NCBI GenBank assembly: GCA_017936785.1
Contig: JAGBEV010000014.1
Span: forward strand, 82,985-146,984
DNA: 64,000 bases
Origin: Lachnospiraceae bacterium
GTDB lineage: Bacteria > Bacillota > Clostridia > Lachnospirales > Lachnospiraceae
Direction: 5' to 3'
Shown here: piece by piece, positions 43,064-52,180 of the stretch
Layout of the letters: the number at the start of each line of letters is the position of its first letter
Position numbering within the stretch: the stretch's first letter is position 1
The notes under the pieces: model-generated
Database searches by the model: none
Told to the model about the DNA's origin: nothing
What the model saw: only the letters and a program-made list of their open reading frames with translations
Translations under genes and position numbers: made by a program

Positions 43064-45589
43064 TTATTCTATTATTTTTAACCGTTCCACAATACTGTCT
43101 TTACTCATCTGTCCATATGCCAAAAAGGGTATGATACAGGAGAATATCAGCAATACAGGTGTACACAACAGAATGGGCATAATGTTAAAGTAATATTTGA
43201 AGAACCATACCATTCCCGAAGCTGCATCTACCAGAATACCGCAGATCAGACTTCCGATAGTAAGGGAAAACAGAATCGTCAGACACGCATATATCATTCC
43301 TTCAAAGATCAGCATGATACGTAACTGTTTTCTGGTCATACCTACTGCTTCCATCATGGCAAATTCCTGTTTTCTGGTCAATATGCTTGTTACAATGGCA
43401 TTGATAAAGTTCAGAATTCCGATCAGCGCCAGAATAAAACTCAAAGAACCTCCAATGATCCAGAACATGGAAACATAACTTTCAAATTCATCTATATAAG
43501 TCTGTCTGGATACATAAGTAAGCTCGGAATTGCCGTTTTCCGTATAGGCTTTTAAAAATTCTTCCACCAAAGCCTGCTCATCCTCCTCCACTTCCAGAGT
43601 AGTAACCAGAGCACCGCTTCTATCTGTATGGGAAAGATATTCTTCTGCCGGCAGAATGACTCTGACCCCCAAAGCCGGATAAGATCTGGTAGACAGCGGA
43701 TAAGGTAGATTTGCCACTGAAACTGCCGTATACTCTTTCTTTGTTCCATCATTGAATTCCAGACAGATCTTTTCTCCGGCATTGAAAATCCAATCAGCCT
43801 CATCCTGATTTTCTTCTGCCAAAAGAATATAATCTCCCATTATAAATTCTTCCCAGGTTATGGATTTTCCCCGGAATTCCAGTTCATCAAAAGCGCCTTC
43901 ATCCACACCGTAAATGTCTGCATCCATATTTCCGTCCTTTTGGATTCCTGCAATGGTATCCTCCATCCACGGATCATTTTTTAATGTCTCATGGCAGTCA
44001 ATAAAATCCTGTACCTTTTCCTTTCCTTCCTGATCCAATATTGCAAAGCCCCCTGTAGTATAGACCTGAAAAGAAGATTCCACCCCTTCCAGCTCTTCAA
44101 ACATAGCGCACTCTTCCTGACTGACACCATCATAAATCCTGACTGACGCACCCAGATTGAGAACCGATTGATGTGTAACCTGAATATCCCCTACTATGGA
44201 ATTGGAGATATATGCCTCCATATCAAAGCTGTGTACGATACTGTAGACCAGATTTACCAGGATCAGACTCATGGAAAGGGACATAACTACGACTACAACT
44301 TTTTTACGGCTTCTTTTAATATTTTCCACCGCCATGGAGAAGGCAGAAACCTTCCGGCTCTTTTTTGTTTTTTTCTTTACGGATGATTTTTCCGTATAGC
44401 GGACCGCTTCAACAGGCGAAACTTTTGCCGCCAGACGACAGGGCTTATTGCAGCTTAGGAATACTGTTAAAAAAGTAAAGATAACTGCTGCCGCATAGAT
44501 CAAAGGATTCATGGAAAACGCCACAAAACGGAATGTAAAATTTCCCGTAACAATCGGCAGCAATATTCTGGATAAAATCGTGCCCAGCAACAATCCCAGG
44601 GGAATTCCTATAACCGATAACAGCATTGCCTGTCTGTACACCAGTTTTTTTAATTGTTTTGCCGTAGTACCAATTGTCTTTAATAAGCCATATTCATGGA
44701 TTTCTCCTGTAACATTGATATAGAATACATTATAAATGATCAGATATCCCGAAAGGAGGATAATAAACAATATTCCTCCGATCAATGCCACTGCCTGCCA
44801 GTCCACTTCACTTGCCGCATACCCCCAGTTTACACCATAATCAGTAAGTTCCGGATCATAACCGTTTCTTTCCAGAACTTCAATTAACTGTCCCTTAATA
44901 TCCCAGCTTGAGGAAAAATTCCAATTCACGTTCATATAACCGGTAAGTGAACGGAAATCGCTCTCAACATATGGAATCTGCGGTGTGGGTGCCAGTTCAT
45001 CTGCCAGTTCTTTGGAAATCCAGCATTCCTGTGCCATTGCCACAGGATCACCCTCCCAAAAACCACATAAGGTAAATTCCTCTTTCACGATCCTGCCGTC
45101 AATATCAATTTCCAAAGGAACTTTTGCGCCTATTTTGCGGGGGACTCCCAAAGCATCCAGCACCAGCGTGCTGGCAGCAATATCCATTTTTTCCTTTGGC
45201 ATGGTTCCTTCTTCCGGATAACTGAAGCTGAACCTGGCATAAGTATCATCTGCATAATTTACTTCCGTGTTTACCTTGGACAATTGGTCATTTGCCCCTC
45301 TGCCTACAATGACCGCCATACAAATATCCTTTACTGCCGGATCTTTTGATAATTTTTCAAAATCCTCGGGTAAAGCATATTTCAGTCCTGCCATATGGGA
45401 GCCTCCCACCTGGCGGAAGGTACTTTCCTGAGAACTCTTGATCAGACTGCCTCCGATGGAAAATACTGCAGTAAACAAAATACAGGTCAGCATGATCGCC
45501 AGGACCGCAATGAAATTCTTTTTCTTGTTTGCCATCAATGACCTGGCGGAAATCTTCCTGATGACTTTCTGATTCTTTACCTTAAGCAT
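43064..45589 (-). CDS. FtsX-family ABC transporter permease (two MacB/FtsX domains)
   Basis: An 841-residue permease. One N-terminal helix (about 27-48) is followed by a large extracytoplasmic domain, then three helices of the first FtsX domain (around 270-390, with EIHEYGLLKTIGTTAKQLKK). After a linker come another helix, a second outer domain, and the last three helices (NAIVTSILTRKQEFAMMEAV and then GMTRKQLRIML). The repeated E-x-G/A-x-x-K/A-x-x-G-x-x-x-x-Q-L motif is typical of LolC/BceB-like permeases used in antimicrobial-peptide sensing or lipoprotein handling. The ATG at 45589 overlaps the ATPase stop by 8 bp. Substrate unknown. Confidence 0.88.
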   Translation of the reverse strand: MLKVKNQKVIRKISARSLMANKKKNFIAVLAIMLTCILFTAVFSIGGSLIKSSQESTFRQVGGSHMAGLKYALPEDFEKLSKDPAVKDICMAVIVGRGANDQLSKVNTEVNYADDTYARFSFSYPEEGTMPKEKMDIAASTLVLDALGVPRKIGAKVPLEIDIDGRIVKEEFTLCGFWEGDPVAMAQECWISKELADELAPTPQIPYVESDFRSLTGYMNVNWNFSSSWDIKGQLIEVLERNGYDPELTDYGVNWGYAASEVDWQAVALIGGILFIILLSGYLIIYNVFYINVTGEIHEYGLLKTIGTTAKQLKKLVYRQAMLLSVIGIPLGLLLGTILSRILLPIVTGNFTFRFVAFSMNPLIYAAAVIFTFLTVFLSCNKPCRLAAKVSPVEAVRYTEKSSVKKKTKKSRKVSAFSMAVENIKRSRKKVVVVVMSLSMSLILVNLVYSIVHSFDMEAYISNSIVGDIQVTHQSVLNLGASVRIYDGVSQEECAMFEELEGVESSFQVYTTGGFAILDQEGKEKVQDFIDCHETLKNDPWMEDTIAGIQKDGNMDADIYGVDEGAFDELEFRGKSITWEEFIMGDYILLAEENQDEADWIFNAGEKICLEFNDGTKKEYTAVSVANLPYPLSTRSYPALGVRVILPAEEYLSHTDRSGALVTTLEVEEDEQALVEEFLKAYTENGNSELTYVSRQTYIDEFESYVSMFWIIGGSLSFILALIGILNFINAIVTSILTRKQEFAMMEAVGMTRKQLRIMLIFEGMIYACLTILFSLTIGSLICGILVDAASGMVWFFKYYFNIMPILLCTPVLLIFSCIIPFLAYGQMSKDSIVERLKIIE

Positions 45590-46265
45590 GATCCTCACCG
45601 CCTTTTACGATGATACCGTCTTCAATACGGATGATCTTGTCTGCCATCTGGGCAATTTCTTCATTATGGGTGATCATTACAATGGTCTGACCGAACTTCT
45701 GCCCCGTGATCTTTAACAGGCTTAAAACATCCTGGCTTGTCCTGGAATCCAGATTTCCTGTAGGCTCATCCGCAAGCAGAATGGTTGGTTTTGAAGCAAG
45801 GGCTCTTGCGATTGCAACTCTCTGCTGCTGACCGCCGGATAACTGGCTGGGCATACTGTTTTTCTTTTCAGAAAGTCCCAGTGCAGTTATAACTTCTTCT
45901 ACATATGCCTCATCCACTTCGTTTCCGTCTAACTGAATGGGCAGAACAATGTTTTCATATACATTCAGCACCGGGACCAGATTAAATGCCTGAAATACAA
46001 ATCCGATCTTTCTTCTTCTGAAAATGGTAAGGGCTTCATCTTTTAATGCAAAAATGTCCTTATCATCCACATATACTTTACCGGATGTAGGTCTGTCCAA
46101 TCCGCCCAGCATATGTAACAGGGTGGATTTGCCGCTGCCGCTGGTTCCTACGATTGCCACAAACTCTCCCTGCTCAATGGAAAGGCTGACACCGTTTAAT
46201 GCTTTTACCTGATTTTCTCCGTCTCCATAAAATTTCTTTAAATCGTCGGTTTTTAATACAACCAT
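45582..46265 (-). CDS. ABC transporter ATP-binding protein (LolD/MacB type)
   Basis: A 227-residue ATPase partnering the FtsX-type permease. Walker A GTSGSGKST, Q-loop VFQAFNLVPVLN, signature LSGGQQQRVAI, Walker B ILLADEPTGNLD and switch MITHNEEIA are complete. GGAGAG precedes the ATG. It is separated from the histidine kinase gene by a terminator-like hairpin and a probable response-regulator site, so it can be transcribed independently of the regulators. Confidence 0.94.
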   Translation of the reverse strand: MVVLKTDDLKKFYGDGENQVKALNGVSLSIEQGEFVAIVGTSGSGKSTLLHMLGGLDRPTSGKVYVDDKDIFALKDEALTIFRRRKIGFVFQAFNLVPVLNVYENIVLPIQLDGNEVDEAYVEEVITALGLSEKKNSMPSQLSGGQQQRVAIARALASKPTILLADEPTGNLDSRTSQDVLSLLKITGQKFGQTIVMITHNEEIAQMADKIIRIEDGIIVKGGEDHA

Positions 46266-46286
46266 GATTTCACTCTCCTTTAAAAA

Positions 46287-46318
46287 TATAGTCTGTGTTT
46301 CTTACAACACAGACTATA
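46287..46318 (-). terminator. Hairpin with U-tract between kinase and ABC genes
   Basis: A perfect 13-bp inverted repeat (tatagtctgtgtt) with a 6-nt loop, followed on the minus strand by five T, directly before the ABC ribosome binding site. The TATAGT -10 box of the local promoter lies in the 5' arm. Read-through RNA from the kinase gene would form the hairpin; RNA started locally (near 46306) would lack most of the 5' arm. Confidence 0.65.
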
Positions 46319-46324
46319 ACAAAG

Positions 46325-46356
46325 CAATCTTTCTACAATCTTTCTGAAATCTTACA
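46325..46356 (-). promoter_or_regulatory. Three 11-bp-phased repeats, probable response-regulator binding site
   Basis: On the plus strand, caatctttct occurs at 46325 and 46336, with a 7/10 copy at 46347, exactly 11 bp apart. They cover the -35 zone of a promoter whose -10 is TATAGT (46318-46313, minus). This spacing is typical of OmpR/PhoB-type activators, and such a regulator is encoded two genes upstream. Confidence 0.55.
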
Positions 46357-46380
46357 GTTTTGAAAGATTTTCAGCAAAAA

Positions 46381-47226
46381 TCAGACTTTTGGCAGGAAGA
46401 TTTGAAATTTGGAGCCGGAGCCGGGATTGGAAGTTACTTTGATGTAGCCGTTCTGGGATTCAATGATCTGTCGCGCCAGGTATAGACCGATGCCTACGCC
46501 TTCGTCGGTGCGGACATTTTTTCCACGGTAGAATCTGCCGAATATCCGGGGAATCTCTTCCTCTTCGATGCCGATGCCATGGTCCCTGACCTGGATGCAC
46601 AAAAACATTTCGTAAACCAATACTGTAATTGAAATTTGCGAGGCTTCAGGGGAATATTTGATGGCATTGTCCACAATATTAAATAAGGCTTCTTTTGTCC
46701 ATTTAGGGTCAAAAACAGCCCCGGCGGAGGCTGCCTCATTTTTAATGGTGATTCCCTTTTTCCCTGCCTTTGCTGCAGCAAGTTCTATTACTTCTTTTAT
46801 AAGGGGTTCTACATCCTGTTTTTCCGGATAGAGCTGGAAGGTTCCTGATTCCAAACGGGATGTTTTCACAAGGGATTGAATGAGAAAATCCAGTTTTTCC
46901 GACTGTCTGTGAATCTCCTCTACCATTTTCATAGTCTGTTCATCTAAAGACCGCTCTTCCAAAAGCTGTGCATATAAAAGAATATTGGCAAGGGGCGTCT
47001 TGGTCTGGTGGGATATATCCGTTACCAGTTCCTTAATGGCAGTACGCTCATCTTCTATTTTTTTAGCGGATAATTTTGAGGAAGTCAGATATCTTTTCCA
47101 CTTTACTTCCAGCTTGGATAATTCGCTTTCATCATAATCCTGTTCGCAAAAATTCCCATCTATGGCATCATCCAGCATCTGATTTAATCTGTTAAAAATT
47201 TTTCTGTTCCCTATTGGTTTCATCAA
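46381..47226 (-). CDS. Sensor histidine kinase without membrane segments
   Basis: A 281-residue kinase. The H-box is LVTDISHQTKTPLANILLY (His73), the N-box ALFNIVDNAIKYSP, G1 VRDHGIGI, F-box PRIFGRFYRG and G2 GVGIGLYLARQ. The first 60 residues are hydrophilic and no membrane helix or PAS domain is visible, unlike BceS-type kinases with two helices. It starts 18 nt after the response regulator gene. Signal input may come through the ABC permease or another protein; this is inference. Confidence 0.92.
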   Translation of the reverse strand: MMKPIGNRKIFNRLNQMLDDAIDGNFCEQDYDESELSKLEVKWKRYLTSSKLSAKKIEDERTAIKELVTDISHQTKTPLANILLYAQLLEERSLDEQTMKMVEEIHRQSEKLDFLIQSLVKTSRLESGTFQLYPEKQDVEPLIKEVIELAAAKAGKKGITIKNEAASAGAVFDPKWTKEALFNIVDNAIKYSPEASQISITVLVYEMFLCIQVRDHGIGIEEEEIPRIFGRFYRGKNVRTDEGVGIGLYLARQIIESQNGYIKVTSNPGSGSKFQIFLPKV

Positions 47227-47244
47227 TTAGAAATCTCCAAATTC

Positions 47245-47901
47245 TTATACTTTCCATACATATCCGACACCATAGACAGTCTGAATGTACTTCGTTTCTT
47301 TTGTCTCCAGTTTATCCCGAAGTCTCTTAATGGTAACGGACAAAGCGTTTTCATCCACATACTCAGCTCCGTCTGTCCAGACCTTATCTAAAAGCACATC
47401 TCTCTGCATGGTCATATTGCGGTTCTCTACGAGAATTTTTAATAACTTCTGTTCGGTTTTACTCAATTCTACAGACTGACCGTTTTTTTGGAAAATCATC
47501 TTGTCAAAATCCAGTTCCATATCTCCAAACCGATATACCGCCTGATGACTGTTTCGCTTTTGCAATATTTTTTCAATCCTCGCCCGCAGCACCATAAGGC
47601 TGAAGGGCTTTGTCATATAATCATCAGCTCCCAGATTCAGTCCCATGACCTCGTCTGTCTCCAGATCGTTTGCCGTCAGGATAATGACCGGTACATCGGA
47701 ATGAGTTCTCAATTTCTTTAAGAAATCAAAACCGTTTCCATCAGGCAGATTGATATCCAGAATGATCAGATCCATCTCTTTTACATCCTTAGCTTCTGCA
47801 AGGGATGCGTACTGATAAAACCGAAAATCTTCCTGTTTTAACGCCATTGCTATTCCGTTGTTTAGTCCCTGATCATCTTCTATGATCGCAATATTTGTCA
47901 T
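47245..47901 (-). CDS. OmpR-family response regulator
   Basis: A 218-residue regulator. The receiver domain has acidic pocket residues Asp9/Asp10, phosphoacceptor Asp49 (LIILDINLPDG), and the conserved Thr (ILTAND) and Lys (YMTKPFSL). The C-terminal winged helix is NGQSVELSKTEQKLLKILVE and ENALSVTIKRLRDKLE. It is the first gene of the RR-HK-ABC operon. Its probable target is the set of phased repeats before the ABC genes. Confidence 0.94.
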   Translation of the reverse strand: MTNIAIIEDDQGLNNGIAMALKQEDFRFYQYASLAEAKDVKEMDLIILDINLPDGNGFDFLKKLRTHSDVPVIILTANDLETDEVMGLNLGADDYMTKPFSLMVLRARIEKILQKRNSHQAVYRFGDMELDFDKMIFQKNGQSVELSKTEQKLLKILVENRNMTMQRDVLLDKVWTDGAEYVDENALSVTIKRLRDKLETKETKYIQTVYGVGYVWKV

Positions 47902-47999
47902 TTATGAATTTCCTCTTCTTTTTCATTTTGTTAAAAATTTCATGCAGAAGAAACAGCAATGCAGACCGGCTGTCCCATATCCCTTTCAGATCACATAAT

Positions 48000-49418
48000 T
48001 CACATCAAGAATCTTGCCCAGCCGCCGAAAATCTGAAGCAATTTAATTTGCAAAGCCTTCTTCCACGAAATCTCCTGAGGCATCATGCCTTCCGGCGCCA
48101 AAGAAATATTTTCATCTATAACAGTCAGCGACTGTGCTTCATAATGCTCCATTTCCCGTTTCATATCCGCATTCAATTCTTCACTGTTGATCACCAACAT
48201 CATTTCCGTATCCATATATGTGCTGCGCATATCCCAGTTAAAAGAACCGATCCCTACCAGATCATCATCTATGGTAAAACATTTGCCGTGATAGGATATT
48301 CCGCCATCGTATTCCAGAATATTGACTCCCGTATCCAGAATATCGCCTTTATTTTCGGCATAATCCATGGTGCCGAAAGGATTTCCGTTGTTTGCCACAG
48401 AATTGGTCATCATGGTAACATTTTCAACCTGCCCACAGATTTCTGATAATTGTTCCAGCATCCAGTCATTACACAGAATATAAGGCGTATGAAAGCAAAC
48501 CTCTTCTTTGGCGTTTTTCATCAATTGTGTCATTTCATAATAAACCAGAGGCTCTTTTGCCTTAACAGATGTGGGATTGGTGATCAGACGGATTTCCTTT
48601 ACCGGTTTTGTAACAGTTTCATAATCACATGATTCAAACCAGTCGGGATGTTCTTCCTGCATATCAGCATATCTTTCCCGCAGCTTTTCCTTTGCATTTT
48701 TCACTCCCGGAAGTTTCCCTGTCAAAGTTTTTCCATGAAAATCCCGGCATTCAGGCTGATTCCAGATATTTTCATAATACTCCTCTAATCTGTTTAATGA
48801 ATCTGCTTCTCCTCTTTCACAATACACCAACACATCCCAGTCATAATTTTTATATCCGGGTCCGTCTCCCAAAAAATAGTCATAGGTATTTCGTCCGCCC
48901 ACAATATAAGCAGTCTCATCCACGATCAGATATTTGTCATGAAGACGTCCCATAAGTTTCCATGGCGTCAGAAGATTTACCGGATTATAAAGCCTTATCT
49001 CCACATTTTCCGTAACAGATAAGGCATAAAAATACGAATTTCCTTCCATGGAAATCAAACCGGGCATTCCGTCCGTCAGTATGGAAACTTTAACGCCTCT
49101 TTCCGCCGCAGCCTGTAAAGCTGCCAGCATATCTTTTCCACTTTCGTCAGCACTAAATTGAAAAGTAGATAGAATAATGCGCTCCCTGGCATGTGAGATC
49201 AAACGGATTCTTTCTTTTAAAGCATCTCCGTTATCAGGAATTACAGCCGCTCTTTCTCCTATATACTCCATACCGTAAAACTGTGCCGCATCAAAATTTT
49301 CTTTTGTCTCCTCTGTCACTTCCGGCTGTTTGACAAAAGGGAGGATTGCTCCTAAAATAACATAACAAATAAAAACCAATACAAATAATAGAATTGTTTT
49401 TCCAGACATTTTTCCCAA
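48000..49418 (-). CDS. Phospholipase D-family (cardiolipin synthase-like) membrane protein
   Basis: A 472-residue protein with one N-terminal membrane helix (about 8-28) and two HKD motifs, RLHDKYLIVDETAYIVGGRN and YHGKCFTIDDDLVGIGSFN. The order helix, HKD1, HKD2 fits cardiolipin synthase C-like or other PLD-superfamily phosphatidyltransferases. The start is either a TTG at 49418, well spaced from AGAGGA, or an ATG at 49409. It lies about 100 nt before the regulator gene. Actual phospholipid substrate unknown. Confidence 0.85.
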   Translation of the reverse strand: MGKMSGKTILLFVLVFICYVILGAILPFVKQPEVTEETKENFDAAQFYGMEYIGERAAVIPDNGDALKERIRLISHARERIILSTFQFSADESGKDMLAALQAAAERGVKVSILTDGMPGLISMEGNSYFYALSVTENVEIRLYNPVNLLTPWKLMGRLHDKYLIVDETAYIVGGRNTYDYFLGDGPGYKNYDWDVLVYCERGEADSLNRLEEYYENIWNQPECRDFHGKTLTGKLPGVKNAKEKLRERYADMQEEHPDWFESCDYETVTKPVKEIRLITNPTSVKAKEPLVYYEMTQLMKNAKEEVCFHTPYILCNDWMLEQLSEICGQVENVTMMTNSVANNGNPFGTMDYAENKGDILDTGVNILEYDGGISYHGKCFTIDDDLVGIGSFNWDMRSTYMDTEMMLVINSEELNADMKREMEHYEAQSLTVIDENISLAPEGMMPQEISWKKALQIKLLQIFGGWARFLM

Positions 49419-49517
49419 TTTTCATTCCTCTTTATCCAAAACACAGTATTTTATCCAATGAAACAACTATACCATTTACAAAAAGAAATACAATTAAGAA
49501 AATATTAAATTAAAAAA

Positions 49518-50543
49518 TTATATTATGGAAAGCAGTTTTTCTACATCCTCTTCCCTCGTCGCCCAGCTTGTGGCAAACCGGACAACGGCATGCCCCTCAT
49601 CCTTTTTCTCCCAAAAGCCAAAGGAAACCTGTTTGGAAAGTTCTTCCATCTGCTTATTGGACAAAATGATAAACTGCTGGTTGGTCGGCGAATCTATGGC
49701 AAAAGAATATCCCTTTTTATGAAATCCTTCTTTTAATTTCTCTGCCATTTTAATTGCATGGGCACTGATCTCAAAATACAGATCATCGCTAAAAAGGACA
49801 TCAAACTGAATGCCTAACAGCCTTCCCTTTGCCAACAGCGCCCCATGCTGCTTCACAATAGTCATAAAATGAGCCGGCGCATTTCCTTCCGGAAACACCA
49901 CCGCTTCTCCCATAAGTGCTCCCACTTTTGTCCCGCCTATGTAAAACACATCACAATTCTCAGCCATAAAAGGCAATGTTACATCTGTCCCGGAAGCCGC
50001 CAGCCCATACCCCAGTCTTGCTCCATCCAGATATAAAGGAATCTTATATTCCTTACAGATTTCATGTATTTCCTTCAATTCCCCTGCCGTATATAACGTT
50101 CCATATTCTGTAGGATGGGAAATATAGACCATTCCCGGAAATACCATATGTTCATGATTTTCATCCTCATAAAATCCTCTTAGATATTCCCTCAATTCCT
50201 CACCGCAGATTTTACCTGCATGTTCCGGCAAAGCCAAAACTTTATGCCCTGTAAGCTCTATGGCTCCAGCCTCATGAACATTCACATGTCCGCTTTCCGC
50301 TGCGATTACGCCCTCATAAGAGGCAAGCATGGAACCGATCACGATCTGATTGGTCTGAGTCCCTCCTGTCAGGAAAAATACCTCCCCATGATCACACCTG
50401 CATAATTCCTTAATCTTCCTCTTCGCCCTTTCACAATACTCATCCGTCCCATACCCGGGCAACTGCTCCATATTTGTTTCCCTCAATTTATCTAAAATCT
50501 TCTCATGAGCCCCTTCCATATAATCACTGGCAAAAGATAACAT
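49518..50543 (-). CDS. Low-specificity L-threonine aldolase-like PLP enzyme
   Basis: A 341-residue fold-I PLP enzyme of the beta-eliminating lyase/threonine aldolase family. The N-terminal SFASDYMEGAHEKIL, the VFFLTGGTQTNQI phosphate region, YLDGARLGYGLA with the PLP Asp, and the Schiff-base Lys in YIGGTKVGALMGEAVVF are visible. The start at 50543 has AGGAGG; an upstream ATG would add 16 residues foreign to the family. Cleaves L-threonine or allo-threonine to glycine and acetaldehyde in relatives. It has its own promoter. Confidence 0.88.
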   Translation of the reverse strand: MLSFASDYMEGAHEKILDKLRETNMEQLPGYGTDEYCERAKRKIKELCRCDHGEVFFLTGGTQTNQIVIGSMLASYEGVIAAESGHVNVHEAGAIELTGHKVLALPEHAGKICGEELREYLRGFYEDENHEHMVFPGMVYISHPTEYGTLYTAGELKEIHEICKEYKIPLYLDGARLGYGLAASGTDVTLPFMAENCDVFYIGGTKVGALMGEAVVFPEGNAPAHFMTIVKQHGALLAKGRLLGIQFDVLFSDDLYFEISAHAIKMAEKLKEGFHKKGYSFAIDSPTNQQFIILSNKQMEELSKQVSFGFWEKKDEGHAVVRFATSWATREEDVEKLLSII

Positions 50544-50604
50544 ACTGTTTCCTCCTTTTTGTTTGTTATCAACTCCCACCAACAAACACATTCTTCTAAA
50601 GGAA

Positions 50605-50633
50605 ATAATAATAGAATTCTCCCTTCATGTCAA
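50605..50633 (-). promoter_or_regulatory. Sigma-A promoter of the threonine aldolase-like gene
   Basis: Reading the minus strand, TTGACA (50633-50628), 17 nt, TATTAT (50610-50605), about 60 nt before the start codon. Confidence 0.72.
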
Positions 50634-50669
50634 AAAATCCAATCAGCCGTCAGAGCCGCCGTACCTATT

Positions 50670-51827
50670 CTAAACCACCCTGTTCATTGGCAATTCATTA
50701 TTTACCCCTTTAGACACCAGAATCTGGTGCAGATCAATGATCCCATTATGGAAGGTTGCCGCACAGGACGCAAGATACAATTCCCACATTCTGGCAAATT
50801 CCTCTCCTTTTTCCGCTGCGATCTCTTCCCTGTGATTTAGGAAATTTTCTCTCCAGCACAATAAAGTTCTGGTATAATGTCTTCTCAGGCTTTCCACATC
50901 CAGAGTATAAAAATTGTACTCCGGAAGCAGGTTCATGATCTCCCTGAGGCTGGGAATCGTACCTCCGGGAAATATATATTTTCTTACCCATGGATCTCCT
51001 TCATGCTCCTTTTGGGCACTGATATAGTGAAGCAGGAAAAGACCGCCCGGTTTTAAAACCTTTTCCACATTTTTCATAAACAATTCATAATTGCCTCTTC
51101 CCACATGCTCGATCATTCCCACGCTGACTACTTTATCAAACTGCATTCCGCTGTCCGATAATTCCCGATAGTCCATCAGCTTTACTTCCAGTTTGTCAGA
51201 AAGCCCTTCTTTTTGTATATCCCCGGAAAACTTTTCATACTGCTCTTTGCTCAGGGTAATCCCCACGCCTTTTACCCCATATTTTTCTGCTGCACGTTTT
51301 AAAAGAAAGCCCCAGCCGCATCCGACATCCAACAACTTTTCTCCTTCTTTTAAATGCAGTTTTTCCAAAATATGATCCACCTTATGAATCTGCGCTTCAT
51401 ACAGGGTATCTTCCTCATTTTGAAAATATCCGCAGGAATAACTCATGCTTTCATCCAGCCACAGACTGTAAAAGTCATTTCCGATATCATAATGGGAAGA
51501 AACCTCCTTCTTTTGATTTTTGGCTCCTTTGGATGTATGAAGGAGCTTGCGCAAAGCAGATTTATCCTTATGGAATTTGCCCATCTGCCCCATAAATAAG
51601 TCCAAAACCTCATACAGATCCCGGTCTGTATCAATGTCTCCCCTCATGTAGCCCTCGCCTAAAGCTAAAGATGTACTGGTAAACAATTCCTTTTTATCCG
51701 GCTCCTTATTGAGAATCACCGTAAACTCCGGATTCCCCTCTCCGATCTTCTGAACGCCTTTTTGGGTTCTGATACAAAATGACACGGGAATGATTTCTCC
51801 CAGATAATCCGTAATAAACTCCTGCAT
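50670..51827 (-). CDS. cfa: Cyclopropane-fatty-acyl-phospholipid synthase
   Basis: A 385-residue SAM-dependent enzyme that adds a methylene bridge to unsaturated lipid chains. The N-terminal domain has FTSTSLALGEGYMRGDID. The catalytic part has SSHYDIGNDFYSLWLDESM, YSCGYF, LLDVGCGWGFLLKRAAEKYG (SAM site) and GVGITLSKEQYEKF. FPGGTIPSLREI and WELYLASCAATFHNG are the C-terminal Cfa marks. AGGAG lies 8 nt before the ATG. A palindromic element fills its upstream region. Confidence 0.94.
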   Translation of the reverse strand: MQEFITDYLGEIIPVSFCIRTQKGVQKIGEGNPEFTVILNKEPDKKELFTSTSLALGEGYMRGDIDTDRDLYEVLDLFMGQMGKFHKDKSALRKLLHTSKGAKNQKKEVSSHYDIGNDFYSLWLDESMSYSCGYFQNEEDTLYEAQIHKVDHILEKLHLKEGEKLLDVGCGWGFLLKRAAEKYGVKGVGITLSKEQYEKFSGDIQKEGLSDKLEVKLMDYRELSDSGMQFDKVVSVGMIEHVGRGNYELFMKNVEKVLKPGGLFLLHYISAQKEHEGDPWVRKYIFPGGTIPSLREIMNLLPEYNFYTLDVESLRRHYTRTLLCWRENFLNHREEIAAEKGEEFARMWELYLASCAATFHNGIIDLHQILVSKGVNNELPMNRVV

Positions 51828-51937
51828 ATAAAAACTCCTTTCCTGTCAGGCTTATGATTTTATATAAATCATTGCCAAAAGGAGCTTGGATAATTCCAGT
51901 TTTTGTAAGTTTGGATAGCGGTTGTGAAAAAAAGTTT

Positions 51938-51966
51938 AGTATAACGGACGAAGCGGGAGATGCGAA
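51938..51966 (-). promoter_or_regulatory. Possible cfa promoter partly inside the palindromic element
   Basis: Reading the minus strand, TTCGCA (51966-51961), 17 nt, TATACT (51943-51938). The -35 box lies in the left arm of the long inverted repeat, the -10 just outside it. Confidence 0.4.
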
Positions 51967-52120
51967 AATGGTTTATATATATCACGGAAACCCGCTTTCG
52001 CTTGGATAAAAACGCAGCGGTACTAAGAATTTTGGGCGGCTTGCGCCTGCAAAATTCAAGTGCCGGCGTTTTTATACAGTTTCCTTTGATATATATAAAC
52101 CATTTTCACATCTCCCGCTT
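51951..52120. repeat. Long palindromic element A (170 bp)
   Basis: Outer arms of about 41 bp (51951-51991 and 52079-52120) match except for about two positions. Inside is a second perfect 10-bp pair (ataaaaacgc, 52006-52015 with 52066-52075), and then gaattttg/caaaattc (52027-52034 with 52050-52057) around a GC-rich core. The whole element folds into one long hairpin. It contains no gene and fills the stretch between the SDR gene and cfa. No flanking target duplication was evident by eye. Confidence 0.75.
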
Positions 52121-52180
52121 CTGCTCTCTGGCTCAGGTCAGTGTTTATGATTTCATATTATTTGCCGGGTAAATTAAATT

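Noticed and set aside
47895-48446. Plus-strand open frame antisense to the phospholipase D-like gene
   Set aside because: The minus-strand gene has two HKD motifs; the antisense frame has no recognisable domain.
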